A stretch of 64,000 nt of DNA from Burkholderia pseudomultivorans (lineage in GTDB: Bacteria; Pseudomonadota; Gammaproteobacteria; Burkholderiales; Burkholderiaceae), in NCBI RefSeq assembly GCF_001718415.1, contig NZ_CP013378.1:4402001-4466000 (forward strand), in the 5' to 3' direction. The notes beneath the pieces are model-generated. The model was not told the origin of the DNA and did not search any database. It was given only the letters and a program-made list of their open reading frames with translations. A program made the translations under genes and the position numbers. Shown in pieces: positions 30,823 to 40,634 of this stretch. How positions within the stretch are numbered: the stretch's first letter is position 1; each line of letters starts with the position of its first letter.

Positions 30823-30855
30823 CGTCCGCTCGCACCGGCCACCGCGTCGAGCCGG

Positions 30856-30864
30856 TGCTATGAT
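30856..30864 (+). promoter_or_regulatory. Extended -10 promoter for rapZ
   Basis: TGC-TATGAT between hprK and rapZ, giving a predicted start about 19 bases before the rapZ ATG. It would allow rapZ to be expressed separately from hprK. Confidence 0.45.
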
Positions 30865-30889
30865 GAAACGTCAGGATTCTCTGCTTCCC

Positions 30890-31798
30890 ATGCGCATCGT
30901 CCTCATCACCGGCATCTCCGGCTCCGGCAAGTCCGTCGCGCTGAACGCGCTCGAAGACGCAGGCTACTATTGCGTCGACAACCTGCCGCCGCACGTGCTG
31001 CCCGAACTCACCCGCTATCTCGCCGAGGAAGGCCAGCGCCGGCTCGCGGTCGCGATCGACGCACGCTCGAGCGCGTCGCTCGACGAGATGCCGGGCCTGA
31101 TCCGCGCACTGTCGCGCGAGCACGACGTGCGCGTGCTGTTCCTCAATGCGAGCACCCAGGCGCTGATCCAGCGCTTCTCCGAAACGCGCCGCCGCCATCC
31201 GCTGTCCGGCTCGCCGTCGCACGATGCGAACGTCGGGCTGCTGTCGTCGCTCGAGGAGGCGATCGAGCGCGAGCGCGAACTCGTCGCGCCGCTCGCCGAG
31301 TTCGGCCACCAGATCGACACCAGCACGCTGCGCGCGAATGCGCTGCGCACCTGGGTCAAGCGCTTCATCGAGCAGAAGAACAACGACCTGATGCTGATGT
31401 TCGAGTCGTTCGGCTTCAAGCGCGGCGTGCCGCTCGACGCGGACCTGATGTTCGACGTGCGCGCGCTGCCCAATCCGTACTACGACCACGAGTTGCGCCC
31501 GCTCACCGGGCTCGACCAGCCGGTCATCGCCTTTCTCGACGCACTGCCGATCGTCCACCAGATGATCGACGACATCCATGCGTTCCTGATGAAATGGCTG
31601 CCGCACTTCCGCGAAGACAACCGCAGCTACCTGACCGTCGCCATCGGCTGCACGGGCGGTCAGCATCGCTCGGTGTTCATTGCGGAAACGCTCGCCGCGC
31701 GCGTCGCGCACGAGGCGAACGTGATCGTGCGGCATCGTGACGCGCCGGTGGATGTCGACGCGTCGTCGCGGCTCGTCACCGAGGTCGACCGACCCTAG
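30890..31798 (+). CDS. rapZ: RNase adapter protein RapZ
   Basis: A 302-residue P-loop protein with Walker A GISGSGKS (residues 8-15) and the C-terminal RNA-binding/metabolite domain ([16 protein letters not shown]). In enterobacteria it senses glucosamine-6-P and directs RNase E to the sRNA GlmZ. Whether Burkholderia uses such sRNAs is unknown. The ATG at 30890 matches the family start MRIVLITG; a ten-codon extension is possible. It is linked to ptsN-hprK. Confidence 0.94.
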   Translation: MRIVLITGISGSGKSVALNALEDAGYYCVDNLPPHVLPELTRYLAEEGQRRLAVAIDARSSASLDEMPGLIRALSREHDVRVLFLNASTQALIQRFSETRRRHPLSGSPSHDANVGLLSSLEEAIERERELVAPLAEFGHQIDTSTLRANALRTWVKRFIEQKNNDLMLMFESFGFKRGVPLDADLMFDVRALPNPYYDHELRPLTGLDQPVIAFLDALPIVHQMIDDIHAFLMKWLPHFREDNRSYLTVAIGCTGGQHRSVFIAETLAARVAHEANVIVRHRDAPVDVDASSRLVTEVDRP

Positions 31799-31825
31799 CG
31801 ACGGCCCGCCCACCGCCCGCGCGCC

Positions 31826-32464
31826 ATGTCCTCCCTATCGACCACCCTGATCGACCTGCCGCTGTTCCCGCTTCATACGGTGCTGTTTCCCGGCGGCCTC
31901 CTGCCGCTCAAGGTGTTCGAGGCGCGCTATCTCGACATGTCGCGCGCCTGCCTGCGCGACAATGCGCCGTTCGGTGTCTGCCTGCTGAAAAGCGGCCCCG
32001 AGGTCGCGCAGGACGGCGCGGTGTCGGTGCCCGAGACGATCGGCTGCATGGCGCGCATCACCGAGTGCGACACCGGCGAATTCGGCATGCTGTACCTGCA
32101 GGCGATCGGCACGCAGCGTTTCGAGCTGCTGTCTTACCGCGTCGAATCGAACGGGCTGCTGGTCGGCATCGCCGAGCCGCTGCCCGACGACATCCCGCTC
32201 GAAGGCGAACAGGCGCTCGCGCAATTCGGCTCGTGCGCGGAGGTGCTCGAACGCATCATCGATGCGCTGAAGAAGAAGACCGAGCCGGACAAGCTGCCGT
32301 TCGCCGAACCGTTTCGCCTCGACGACCCGAGCTGGGTGTCGAACCGCCTCGCGGAACTGCTGCCGCTCGATTTGCGCGCGCGGCAGAAGCTGATGGAGTT
32401 TCCGGACGTCGGCGCGCGCATCGACGCCGTGCACCACGTGCTCGATCGGCACGGCTGGTTGTAG
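31826..32464 (+). CDS. Lon N-terminal (substrate-binding) domain protein
   Basis: A 212-residue stand-alone LON substrate-binding domain: LPLFPLHTVLFPGGLLPLKVFEARYLDM is the PUA-like Lon-N motif. There is no ATPase or protease domain. Its function is unknown; it may bind unfolded proteins or act as an adaptor. It starts 27 bases after rapZ and ends 30 bases from the convergent mutY. Confidence 0.88.
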   Translation: MSSLSTTLIDLPLFPLHTVLFPGGLLPLKVFEARYLDMSRACLRDNAPFGVCLLKSGPEVAQDGAVSVPETIGCMARITECDTGEFGMLYLQAIGTQRFELLSYRVESNGLLVGIAEPLPDDIPLEGEQALAQFGSCAEVLERIIDALKKKTEPDKLPFAEPFRLDDPSWVSNRLAELLPLDLRARQKLMEFPDVGARIDAVHHVLDRHGWL

Positions 32465-32494
32465 GCGTCTTCGCAGCCAACGCCCTGCCCGTCT

Positions 32495-33604
32495 TTACAG
32501 CAGCGGCCCGCTCAGCGCATCGAGCAGCTTGCGCACCGGCGCCGGCACGCCGTACGCGTCGAGCCCGGCGAGCGGCACCCATGCCGTCTCGGCCTCCTGC
32601 GCATGCACGGCCGCCGGGCCGTCGCCGTCGGCCAGCTCGCTCAGACGCGGCTCGATCTCGAGCCGGAAATGCGTGAAGGTATGCGTGAGCGGCGCGAGCG
32701 GCACCGGGCCGCCGCCGCCGAAGCGGCGCGCGAGATCCGCGAGCGCGGCATCGCCGTCGGCCTGCGGCAGGCTCCACAGCCCGCCCCAGATGCCGGCCGG
32801 CGGCCGCCGTTCGAGCAGCACGGCGTCGCCGTCGCGCAGCACCAGCATCCAGGTCTTGCGCGTCGGCACGGTCTTCTTCGGCCGCGCGGCGGGCAGTTCG
32901 CGCTGGCGGCCCGTCGACTGCGCGACGCAGTCGCCAGCGAACGGGCAGCGCGCGCAGTCGGGCTTGCCACGCACGCACAGCGTCGCGCCGAGATCCATCA
33001 GCCCCTGCGTGTAGGCGCTCACGTCGGCCGCGTTCGCGGCATCGGGCAGCAGCGATTCGGCAAGCGCCCACATGTCGTTCTCGACGCGCTTCTCGCCCGG
33101 AAATCCTTCCACGCCGAACACGCGGGCGAGCACGCGCTTCACGTTGCCGTCGAGGATCGTCGCGCGCGCGGCATACGCGAACGATGCGATCGCCGCGGCC
33201 GTCGAGCGGCCGATGCCGGGCAGTTCGGCGAGCGCGTCCGGCGTGGCCGGAAACGCGCCGCCGTGTTCCGCGACCACGACCTGCGCGCAGCGGTGCAGGT
33301 TGCGCGCGCGCGAGTAGTAGCCGAGCCCCGCCCACAGCGCCATCACGTCGTCGATCGGTGCGGCCGCGAGCGCGGCGACGTCCGGATAGCGTTCGAGAAA
33401 GCGCGTGTAATACGGGACGACGGTCGAGACCTGCGTCTGCTGCAGCATGATTTCCGACAACCAGATCCGGTACGGATCGCGGGTGTTCTGCCACGGCAGG
33501 TCGTGGCGACCGTGCACGCGCTGCCATGCGATCAGGCGCGTGGCGAAGGTGCGGTGCAGCGGCGTGACGGGAAACGGAGCGGGGGCGATGCGGGGCGGCT
33601 TCAA
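32495..33604 (-). CDS. mutY: A/G-specific adenine glycosylase
   Basis: A protein of about 369 residues that removes A mispaired with 8-oxoG. The helix-hairpin-helix LPGIGRSTAAAIASFAY is followed by the catalytic Asp region, the 4Fe-4S cluster pattern C-x6-C-x2-C-x5-C (CVRGKPDCARCPFAGDC) and a NUDIX-like C-terminal domain (GGLWSLPQ) that reads 8-oxoG. No ATG fits the N-terminus; TTG at 33604 (MKPPRIAPAPF) is the best start. It lies directly downstream of mutM, which removes 8-oxoG itself, a natural pair. Confidence 0.95.
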   Translation of the reverse strand: MKPPRIAPAPFPVTPLHRTFATRLIAWQRVHGRHDLPWQNTRDPYRIWLSEIMLQQTQVSTVVPYYTRFLERYPDVAALAAAPIDDVMALWAGLGYYSRARNLHRCAQVVVAEHGGAFPATPDALAELPGIGRSTAAAIASFAYAARATILDGNVKRVLARVFGVEGFPGEKRVENDMWALAESLLPDAANAADVSAYTQGLMDLGATLCVRGKPDCARCPFAGDCVAQSTGRQRELPAARPKKTVPTRKTWMLVLRDGDAVLLERRPPAGIWGGLWSLPQADGDAALADLARRFGGGGPVPLAPLTHTFTHFRLEIEPRLSELADGDGPAAVHAQEAETAWVPLAGLDAYGVPAPVRKLLDALSGPLL

Positions 33605-33629
33605 GTTTTCGGATCGGAAGAAAGGGGGT

Positions 33630-34457
33630 TCAACGCTGGCAGGTCGGACAGAAATAGGTCGACCGCTGGCCCTGCACGATTTGCCGGATCGGCGTGCCGC
33701 AAACGCGGCACGGCGCGCCCGCTCGATCATAGACGAAGCAGTCGAGCTGGAAATAGCCGCTCTCGCCGTTGCTGCCGACGAAATCGCGCAAGGTGCTGCC
33801 GCCGCGCTCGATCGCGTCGGCCAGCGTCGCGCGCACCGCGTCGGCCAGCCGCTCGTAGCGCGGCAGCGACACCCTGCCGGCGGCCGTGGTCGGGCGGATG
33901 CCGGCGCGGAACAGGCTCTCCGACGCGTAGATGTTGCCGACGCCGACGACGATGTCGCCCGCGAGCAGCGCCTGCTTGACCGACACCGTGCGCCCGCGCG
34001 TGCGCGCATGCAGCAGCGCGCCGCTGAACGCCGGCGAGAACGGCTCGACGCCGAGGGTCGCGAGCAGCGGATGCGCATGCACGTCGCCCGCCTCGCGCGG
34101 GTGCCACAGCACGGCGCCGAAGCGCCGCGGATCGCGGAACCGCAGCACGAATTCGTCGAAGATCCAGTCGATGTGGTCGTGTTTCGCGGCGACCGGCACG
34201 CCGGCGGCCGGCAGCACGCGCAGCGTGCCGGTCATGCCGAGGTGGACGATGAACCAGCCCGCGTCGATTTCGAACAGCAGATACTTGCCGCGGCGCTCGA
34301 CGGCGAGCACCTCGCGCGCGCGCAGCTGTTCCGCGAGCCCGGCCGGCACGGGCCAGCGCAGCATCGCGGTACGGACGTCGACACGCTCGACGCGGCGGCC
34401 CGCGACAAAGGGCGCGATGCCCCGGCGCGTGACTTCGACTTCTGGCAACTCTGGCAT
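33630..34457 (-). CDS. mutM: Formamidopyrimidine-DNA glycosylase
   Basis: A 275-residue bifunctional glycosylase/AP lyase excising 8-oxoG. The N-terminus MPELPEVE supplies catalytic Pro and Glu, and the C-terminal zinc finger is C-x2-C...C-x2-C (CRVCGTP...CPTCQR). The ATG at 34457 is fixed by the required N-terminal Pro. It is divergent from the TPR gene, with an 88-base shared promoter region. Confidence 0.97.
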   Translation of the reverse strand: MPELPEVEVTRRGIAPFVAGRRVERVDVRTAMLRWPVPAGLAEQLRAREVLAVERRGKYLLFEIDAGWFIVHLGMTGTLRVLPAAGVPVAAKHDHIDWIFDEFVLRFRDPRRFGAVLWHPREAGDVHAHPLLATLGVEPFSPAFSGALLHARTRGRTVSVKQALLAGDIVVGVGNIYASESLFRAGIRPTTAAGRVSLPRYERLADAVRATLADAIERGGSTLRDFVGSNGESGYFQLDCFVYDRAGAPCRVCGTPIRQIVQGQRSTYFCPTCQR

Positions 34458-34514
34458 GGTTTGCGGGTCTGAAACCCGATGATCACGATCGTGCGTGTAT
34501 TGTAGCGAGCGCGT

Positions 34515-34520
34515 TACAAT
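34515..34520 (+). promoter_or_regulatory. TACAAT -10-like element for the TPR-lolB-ispE genes
   Basis: TACAAT lies 26 bases before the TPR gene ATG in the divergent mutM region. No convincing -35 was found at 16-18 bases, so this is a tentative promoter for the plus-strand run. Confidence 0.35.
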
Positions 34521-34545
34521 CGGTTGAAACATCGAACGGATTTCC

Positions 34546-36369
34546 ATGACCCTGCCCTCGAAGCTGCTTCAGAAGCGCCCCGCCGCCGAGCGCGGCGCGC
34601 GCGCATTCCCGGTCCGCCGTGCGCTCGGTGCCGCGCTGTTCGCCGTCTGGACCCTCACCGCCTTCCCGGCTCACGCGCAGGATCCGGCAACGGACGACGC
34701 GGAGTCGCAGGGTGCGTTCGATCACGTGATGCCGGACGAGAAGAAGGATCTTCCCGGCGTCGCACTGACGAGCCAGATCGTCTACCAGGTGCTCGCCGCC
34801 GAGGTCGCGCTCCAGCGCAACCAGCCGGCGCCGGCGTACCAGACCTACCTCGCGCTCGCGCGCGACACGCGCGATCCGCGCATGGCGCAGCGGGCGACCG
34901 AGATCGCGCTCGGTGCGCAAAGCCCGGCCGACGCGTTGTCCGCCGCCAACCTGTGGCGCCAGTACGCACCCGACTCCAACCGAGCGTCGCAGGTCGATGC
35001 CGCGCTGCTCGTGCTCGCCGGCAAGCCGGCCGACGCGCAGCCGATGCTCGCGCGCGAACTCGCGCGGGCGACCGGCGAGACGCGCGGCCCGGCGATCCTC
35101 GCGCTGCAGGCCTTGCTCGTGCGCGGCCCCGACCGCGTCGGCGGCCTCGCGGTGCTGAAGGACATGCTGAAGAACGACATGAGCCGGCCCGAGGCGCAGC
35201 TCGCGATCGCGCGCCAGCAGCTCGCGGTCGACGACAAGGAAGGCGCCGCGCAGTCGCTGAAGCAGGCGCTGCAGATCCGCCCCGACTACCTGCCCGCGGC
35301 GCTGATGCTGTCGCAGATGGGGCCGGCGGAACGCGCGGCCGGCATCGTGTCGTTCGAGAAGTACGTGCAGCAGAATCCGAAATCGCGCGATGCGCGGCTC
35401 GCGCTGTCGCAGCTCTATCTCGCCGACGATCGCCTCGACGACGCGCAGAAGCAGTTCGAGACGATGCGCAAGCTCGACGCGAAGGATCCGACGCCGCTGA
35501 TGGCGCTCGCGCTGATCAAGATCCAGCAGAAGAAGCTCGACGATGCGAGCGCGTACCTGAAGCAGTACGTGCAGCTCGGCGCGAAGCAGCCCGATCTCGA
35601 CGTCGGCCAGGGCTACATCTACCTCGCGGAAATCGCGATCGAACAGGGCAATGACGCGCAGGCGTCGCAATGGCTCGACAAGGTCGACCAGACGAGCCAG
35701 CACTACCTGCCCGCCCAGATCACGCGCGCGCAGCTGCTGCAGAAACAGGGCAAGACCGACGAGGCGCGCAAGGTGCTCGACGACCTGCCCGTCAGCGACC
35801 CGCGCGACGCGGCCGTGATCGCGCGCACCGACGCGTCGATCCTGTTCACCGCGAAGCGCTATCCGGAGGCCGAAGCGCGGCTCGGACAGGCGGTCCAGGA
35901 CTTCCCCGACGATCCCGACCTGCGCTACGACTACGCGATGGCGGCCGAGAAGACCGGCCACTACGCGACGATGGAAAAGCAGCTGCGCGAGCTGATCCGC
36001 ACGCAGCCCGACAATCCGCAGGCGTACAACGCGCTCGGCTATTCGCTCGCCGATCGCAACCAGCGCCTGCCCGAGGCCAGCAAGCTGATCGAGAAGGCGC
36101 TGTCGCTCGCGCCGAACGACGCGTACATCATGGACAGCCTCGGCTGGGTGAAATACCGGATGGGCGACACGGCCGGCGCGGCGAAGATCCTGCGCCGCGC
36201 GTACGACCTGCAGCCGAACGCCGAAATCGGCGCGCATCTCGGCGAGGTGCTGTGGAAGACCGGCTCGCAGGAAGACGCGCGTTCCGCGTGGCGCGCCGCG
36301 CAGAAGCTCGAGCCGGACAACGAGACGCTCGTGCAGACGCTGAAGCGCTTCCAGATCAACGGTCTCTGA
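34546..36369 (+). CDS. Exported tetratricopeptide-repeat protein
   Basis: A 607-residue protein with a signal sequence ([21 protein letters not shown]) and TPR-type helical repeats through most of its length. The clearest are at about 435-590 ([46 protein letters not shown]). It is predicted to be periplasmic or outer-membrane associated. It overlaps lolB by one base, so a role in outer-membrane lipoprotein or envelope assembly is plausible. It resembles the TPR proteins found before lolB in many betaproteobacteria. No enzymatic motif is seen. Confidence 0.82.
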   Translation: MTLPSKLLQKRPAAERGARAFPVRRALGAALFAVWTLTAFPAHAQDPATDDAESQGAFDHVMPDEKKDLPGVALTSQIVYQVLAAEVALQRNQPAPAYQTYLALARDTRDPRMAQRATEIALGAQSPADALSAANLWRQYAPDSNRASQVDAALLVLAGKPADAQPMLARELARATGETRGPAILALQALLVRGPDRVGGLAVLKDMLKNDMSRPEAQLAIARQQLAVDDKEGAAQSLKQALQIRPDYLPAALMLSQMGPAERAAGIVSFEKYVQQNPKSRDARLALSQLYLADDRLDDAQKQFETMRKLDAKDPTPLMALALIKIQQKKLDDASAYLKQYVQLGAKQPDLDVGQGYIYLAEIAIEQGNDAQASQWLDKVDQTSQHYLPAQITRAQLLQKQGKTDEARKVLDDLPVSDPRDAAVIARTDASILFTAKRYPEAEARLGQAVQDFPDDPDLRYDYAMAAEKTGHYATMEKQLRELIRTQPDNPQAYNALGYSLADRNQRLPEASKLIEKALSLAPNDAYIMDSLGWVKYRMGDTAGAAKILRRAYDLQPNAEIGAHLGEVLWKTGSQEDARSAWRAAQKLEPDNETLVQTLKRFQINGL

Positions 36370-36989
36370 TGCGGATGTTCCCGATGCTTTCCCTGTCTTT
36401 CCGCGCGCAGCGCACGCTGGCCGCGGCCGGCGCGGCGCTCGCGCTCGCCGGCTGCGCGAGCACGCCGCCGTCGGCGCAAGCCCCGGCAGGCGGCGTGCTG
36501 CAAACCGCCGCGACGCATGCCTACCACGGCCGCTTCGCGGTGCAGTACAACGACCGCCTCGGCAAGCCGCAGAACGTGTACGGCAACTTCGACTGGCAGG
36601 AGCACGGCGACGACGTGTCGCTCGAACTGCGCAGCCCGCTTGGCCAGACGCTCGCGGTCGTCAAGTCGACGCCGCAGGTCGCGACGCTCGAATTGCCGAA
36701 CCGCCAGCCGCAGTACGCGACCGACGTCGGCGAGCTGATGCAGAACACGCTCGGCTTCTCGCTGCCGCTCGCGGGCCTGCGCTACTGGCTGCTGCCGACG
36801 CCCGCGCCCGCGACGCCGGCCGAAACGGTACGCGACCCGGCCGACAGCACGCGCGTCAAGCAGATCCGCCAGGACGGCTGGACCATCGACTACCTCGCCT
36901 ACGCGGACGCCCCGGCCACGGGCGTCAAGCGCGTCAACCTCGTGCGCGCGACGCCGCCGCTCGACATCAAGCTCGTGCTCGACCAGTGA
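36369..36989 (+). CDS. lolB: Outer-membrane lipoprotein receptor LolB
   Basis: A 206-residue lipoprotein with signal peptide and lipobox LALAGC (acylated Cys29). The rest matches the LolB beta-barrel-like fold ([35 protein letters not shown]). It inserts lipoproteins into the outer membrane after LolA delivery. It overlaps the TPR gene upstream and ispE downstream (GTGA), and the lolB-ispE-prs order is widespread. Confidence 0.92.
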   Translation: MRMFPMLSLSFRAQRTLAAAGAALALAGCASTPPSAQAPAGGVLQTAATHAYHGRFAVQYNDRLGKPQNVYGNFDWQEHGDDVSLELRSPLGQTLAVVKSTPQVATLELPNRQPQYATDVGELMQNTLGFSLPLAGLRYWLLPTPAPATPAETVRDPADSTRVKQIRQDGWTIDYLAYADAPATGVKRVNLVRATPPLDIKLVLDQ

Positions 36990-37885
36990 GCACCCACCTA
37001 CGCATGACCGATTCGACCCGCTCGCTGCGCGACTGCCTCGCGCCTGCGAAACTCAACCTGTTCCTGCACATCACCGGCCGGCGCCCGAACGGCTATCACG
37101 ATCTGCAAAGCGTGTTCCAGTTGCTGAACTGGGGCGACACGCTGCACTTCACGCTGCGCGACGACGGCCAGGTGGTCCGCGTGACCGACGTGCCCGGCGT
37201 GCCCGAGCAAAGCGATCTCGTCGTGCGCGCGGCCAACCTGCTGAAAACGCATGCGGGCACCGCGGCCGGCGTCGATATCGAAATCGACAAGCGCCTGCCG
37301 ATGGGGGCGGGCCTCGGCGGCGGCAGCTCCGACGCGGCGACGACGCTGCTCGCGCTGAACCGCCTCTGGAAACTCGACCTGCCGCGCGCCGAACTGCAGT
37401 CGCTCGCGGTCAAGCTCGGCGCCGACGTGCCTTTTTTTGTTTTTGGAAAAAATGCGTTCGCAGAGGGTATCGGAGAAGAATTAGCTGAGGTACAATTGCC
37501 GACTCGCTGGTTCCTGGTTGTGACGCCAAGCGTTCATGTCCCGACCGCTGAAATTTTTTCAGATGAGTTGTTGACAAGAGATTCAAAGCCAGTCACAATT
37601 ACGGACTTTCTTGCACAGCAAAACGTTGATGCGGGATGGCCAGACAGCTTCGGCCGGAACGACATGCAGCAGGTTGTGACAAGGAAGTACGCGGAAGTTG
37701 CGCAGGTGGTCAAATGGTTGTATGATGTGACCCCCGCGAGGATGACCGGCTCCGGAGCAAGCGTGTTTGCAGCGTTTCGCAGCAAGCAGGAGGCAGAAGC
37801 GGCGCAAGCCCGACTGCCTGCCGGTTGGAACGGCGCTGTTGCCGAGAGCCTGAACGAGCATCCGCTCTTCGCTTTCGCGTCATGA
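36986..37885 (+). CDS. ispE: 4-diphosphocytidyl-2-C-methyl-D-erythritol kinase
   Basis: A 299-residue GHMP kinase of the MEP isoprenoid pathway. It shows the [23 protein letters not shown]-terminus, the ATP motif [15 protein letters not shown] and the C-terminal [10 protein letters not shown]. The start is GTG at 36986 (overlap with lolB) or ATG at 37004. From 37431 the composition changes abruptly to AT-rich with rare codons (T7 run at 37432-37438, TTA, GTA, AAA), in contrast to the GC-rich first half. This part contains two sigma70-like promoters for the downstream tRNA-Gln and prs. Confidence 0.96.
   Translation: MSTHLRMTDSTRSLRDCLAPAKLNLFLHITGRRPNGYHDLQSVFQLLNWGDTLHFTLRDDGQVVRVTDVPGVPEQSDLVVRAANLLKTHAGTAAGVDIEIDKRLPMGAGLGGGSSDAATTLLALNRLWKLDLPRAELQSLAVKLGADVPFFVFGKNAFAEGIGEELAEVQLPTRWFLVVTPSVHVPTAEIFSDELLTRDSKPVTITDFLAQQNVDAGWPDSFGRNDMQQVVTRKYAEVAQVVKWLYDVTPARMTGSGASVFAAFRSKQEAEAAQARLPAGWNGAVAESLNEHPLFAFAS
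37571..37599 (+). promoter_or_regulatory. Sigma70-like promoter inside ispE (P1)
   Basis: A perfect -35 TTGACA (37571-37576), 17-base spacer and -10 CACAAT (37594-37599). It is positioned to transcribe the tRNA-Gln and prs. In E. coli prs is also driven from promoters near ispE. Confidence 0.6.
37698..37726 (+). promoter_or_regulatory. Sigma70-like promoter inside ispE (P2)
   Basis: -35 TTGCGC (37698-37703), 17-base spacer, -10 TATGAT (37721-37726). It lies about 210 bases before the tRNA-Gln and could be the main tRNA promoter. Confidence 0.5.
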
Positions 37886-37937
37886 AGTTTCGCTTTATCG
37901 GATGTCCTACCGTCCGGTGAAGTTATCAGTTAAGTGT

Positions 37938-38014
37938 AGGGGAGTCGCCAAGTTGGTCAAGGCACCGGATTTTGATTCCGGCATGCGAGGGTTCGAGTCC
38001 TTCCTCCCCTGCCA
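37938..38014 (+). tRNA. tRNA-Gln (anticodon TTG)
   Basis: A full cloverleaf of 77 bases including encoded CCA. The acceptor stem is AGGGGAG with CTCCCCT, discriminator G. The anticodon stem CCGGA/TCCGG closes the loop TTTTGAT with anticodon TTG, and the T arm is GAGGGTTCGAGTCCTTC. It lies 52 bases after ispE and 45 bases before prs, probably in one transcript processed by RNase P and E. Confidence 0.97.
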
Positions 38015-38059
38015 AAAATTTTCCCGCATTTTCCCGCCTAAGCCCGAAGCAGGTGCATG

Positions 38060-39016
38060 ATGAGCAGCCATGACGGCCTGATGGTTTTTACTGGCAACGC
38101 GAATCCCGCGCTTGCTCAGGAAGTCGTCAATATTCTTGGAATCCCCCTCGGCAAAGCAATGGTCAGCCGTTTCTCCGACGGCGAGATCCAGGTCGAGATC
38201 CAGGAAAACGTGCGCGGCAAGGACGTCTTCGTCCTGCAATCCACGTGCGCACCGACCAACGACAACCTGATGGAACTGATGATCATGGTCGATGCGCTGA
38301 AGCGCGCATCCGCCGGCCGGATCACCGCTGCCATCCCCTACTTCGGCTACGCCCGCCAGGATCGCCGCCCGCGTTCGGCGCGCGTCGCAATCTCGGCGAA
38401 GGTCGTCGCGAACATGCTGGAAATCGCCGGCGTCGAGCGGATCATCACGATGGATCTGCACGCCGACCAGATTCAGGGCTTCTTCGACATTCCGGTCGAC
38501 AACATCTACGCGACGCCGATCCTGCTGGGCGACCTGCGCAAGCAGAACTACGCGGATCTGCTGGTCGTGTCGCCGGACGTCGGCGGCGTGGTCCGCGCCC
38601 GTGCGCTCGCGAAGCAGCTGAACTGCGATCTCGCGATCATCGACAAGCGTCGCCCGAAGGCGAACGTGTCGGAAGTGATGAACATCATCGGTGAAGTCGA
38701 AGGCCGCACCTGCGTGATCATGGACGACATGGTCGATACGGCCGGCACGCTGTGCAAGGCTGCGCAAGTGCTGAAGGAGCGCGGCGCGAAGCAGGTGTTC
38801 GCCTACGCGACGCACCCGGTGCTGTCGGGCGGCGCCGCCGAGCGCATCGCCGCGTCGGCGCTCGACGAACTCGTCGTCACCGACACGATCCCGCTGTCGG
38901 CCGAGTCGCTCGGCTGCTCGAAGATCCGTGCGCTGACGAGTGCGAGCCTGCTGGCCGAAACGTTCTCGCGAATTCGCCGCGGCGATTCGGTGATGTCGCT
39001 GTTCGCGGAATCCTGA
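38060..39016 (+). CDS. prs: Ribose-phosphate pyrophosphokinase
   Basis: A 318-residue PRPP synthase supplying purine, pyrimidine, histidine and NAD pathways. It has the PRPP-binding loop [13 protein letters not shown], the catalytic flexible-loop region [18 protein letters not shown] and the N-terminal [15 protein letters not shown]. Two tandem ATGs (38057, 38060) are possible; the second is better placed behind AGG. It is followed by an intrinsic terminator. Confidence 0.97.
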   Translation: MSSHDGLMVFTGNANPALAQEVVNILGIPLGKAMVSRFSDGEIQVEIQENVRGKDVFVLQSTCAPTNDNLMELMIMVDALKRASAGRITAAIPYFGYARQDRRPRSARVAISAKVVANMLEIAGVERIITMDLHADQIQGFFDIPVDNIYATPILLGDLRKQNYADLLVVSPDVGGVVRARALAKQLNCDLAIIDKRRPKANVSEVMNIIGEVEGRTCVIMDDMVDTAGTLCKAAQVLKERGAKQVFAYATHPVLSGGAAERIAASALDELVVTDTIPLSAESLGCSKIRALTSASLLAETFSRIRRGDSVMSLFAES

Positions 39017-39045
39017 TCGCGCACCGACAAGCAAAAGCATGCGTG

Positions 39046-39074
39046 AAAAGCGAAGCGGCAACGCTTCGCTTTTT
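39046..39074 (+). terminator. prs intrinsic terminator
   Basis: A nine-pair stem (AGCGAAGCG 39049-39057 with CGCTTCGCT 39062-39070), extended by A-U pairs, GCAA tetraloop, then a U-run. It lies 30 bases after the prs stop. Confidence 0.9.
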
Positions 39075-39178
39075 GCACAATCGGACGGGATAGACGAAAC
39101 CCCGGCCGTTTCATCGGGGGCCGCCGTATCGACGGCCCCGTTTTACTGCCTGGTCGCGGGCAGCCATTGGAGAATCAC

Positions 39179-39784
39179 ATGAAAGTCGTCGCTTTCGAGC
39201 GCCAACAGCAAGGTACGGGTGCGAGCCGCCGCCTGCGCAACGCCGGTAAGACCACGGGTATCGTCTACGGTGGCGAAGCTGCCCCGCAAATGATCGAACT
39301 CGATCACAACGCACTGTGGCACGCCCTGAAGAAGGAAGCCTTCCACTCGTCGATCCTCGACCTCGAAGTGGCCGGCCAGTCGCAACAGGTTCTGCTGCGC
39401 GACGTGCAATACCACCCGTTCAAGCAACTGGTGCTGCACGTGGACTTCCAGCGCGTCGACGCGAAGAAGAAGCTGCACACGAAGGTGCCGCTGCACTTCC
39501 TGAACGCTGAAATCAGCCCGGCCGTGAAGCTGTCGAGCGCGATCGTTTCGCACGTCGCGACGGAAATCGAAGTCGAGTGCCTGCCGGCTGCCCTGCCGGA
39601 GTTCCTCGAAGTCGACCTGTCGAAGATCGAAGCCGGTCAGTCGCTGCACGCGAAGGACATCGCACTGCCGAAGGGCGTCACGCTGACGGCCCACGTCGAC
39701 GCGGAAAACCCGGTCGTCGCATCGGCGACGGTCCCGGCTGGCGCCGTGTCGGACGCTGCAGAAGGCGAAACGCCGGCTGCGTAA
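39179..39784 (+). CDS. rplY: 50S ribosomal protein L25/general stress protein Ctc
   Basis: A 201-residue long-form L25 (CTC family). The N-terminal 5S rRNA-binding domain ([32 protein letters not shown]) is followed by the C-terminal TL5-type beta domain. GGAGAA precedes the ATG at 39179. It has its own terminators on both sides, so it is a single-gene unit between prs and pth. Confidence 0.96.
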   Translation: MKVVAFERQQQGTGASRRLRNAGKTTGIVYGGEAAPQMIELDHNALWHALKKEAFHSSILDLEVAGQSQQVLLRDVQYHPFKQLVLHVDFQRVDAKKKLHTKVPLHFLNAEISPAVKLSSAIVSHVATEIEVECLPAALPEFLEVDLSKIEAGQSLHAKDIALPKGVTLTAHVDAENPVVASATVPAGAVSDAAEGETPAA

Positions 39785-39832
39785 GCGGCTGCCTGCGCGC
39801 CCCATCGATCCGTTTCACGAAACGGTCGACGC

Positions 39833-39868
39833 AACCCGCCGCGGCTTGCCCGGCGGGTTTTTCTTTTT
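39833..39868 (+). terminator. rplY intrinsic terminator
   Basis: AACCCGCC (39833-39840) pairs with GGCGGGTT (39852-39859), eleven-base loop, followed by TTTCTTTTT. It lies about 50 bases after rplY. Confidence 0.88.
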
Positions 39869-39904
39869 CTGCGCCCAGGCGGCCGACGCCGCCTTCGAAA
39901 CGTC

Positions 39905-40504
39905 ATGATCAAACTGATCGTCGGCCTCGGCAATCCCGGGGCGGAATACACCGCAACGCGTCACAACGCCGGTTTCTGGCTGATCGACCAGCTCGCCCGC
40001 GAAGCCGGCGCGACGCTGCGCGACGAGCGCCGCTTCCACGGCTTCTACGCGAAAGCGCGCCTGCACGGCGAGGAAGTCCACCTGCTCGAGCCGCAGACCT
40101 ACATGAACCGTTCCGGCCAGTCGGTCGTCGCGCTCGCGCATTTCTTCAAGATCCTGCCCGACCAGATCCTCGTCGCGCACGACGAGCTCGACCTGCCGCC
40201 CGGCACCGTGAAGCTGAAGCTCGGCGGCGGCAGCGGCGGCCACAACGGCCTGAAGGACATCTCCGCGCACCTGTCGTCGCAGCAGTACTGGCGGCTGCGG
40301 ATCGGCATCGGCCATCCGCGCGACCTGATTCCGGAAAGCGCGCGCGCCGGCGCAAAGCCCGACGTCGCGAACTTCGTGCTGAAGCCGCCGCGCCGCGAGG
40401 AACAGGAGGTGATCGACGCGGCGATCGAACGCGCGCTCGCGGTGATGCCGATGGTCGTCAAGGGCGAACTCGACCGCGCGACGATGCAGCTGCATCGCAA
40501 CTGA
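39905..40504 (+). CDS. pth: Peptidyl-tRNA hydrolase
   Basis: A 199-residue enzyme releasing tRNA from stalled peptidyl-tRNA. Catalytic His20 lies in TRHNAGF, the conserved Asn/Asp residues in QTYMNRSG and [11 protein letters not shown], and [13 protein letters not shown] is the substrate loop. The order rplY-pth is widespread. hisC begins 130 bases on. Confidence 0.97.
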   Translation: MIKLIVGLGNPGAEYTATRHNAGFWLIDQLAREAGATLRDERRFHGFYAKARLHGEEVHLLEPQTYMNRSGQSVVALAHFFKILPDQILVAHDELDLPPGTVKLKLGGGSGGHNGLKDISAHLSSQQYWRLRIGIGHPRDLIPESARAGAKPDVANFVLKPPRREEQEVIDAAIERALAVMPMVVKGELDRATMQLHRN

Positions 40505-40634
40505 CGCGTCGTTGCACCGCCACGGTGCAACGGACGCCGACCTTCGCCTCCCGCCCGCGCAACGCTGCGCATGAACGCGCACCGCGCCGCGCACATGCGG
40601 TAACCTCGCTGTTTTGCCCGTCAGGAGCCAAGCG

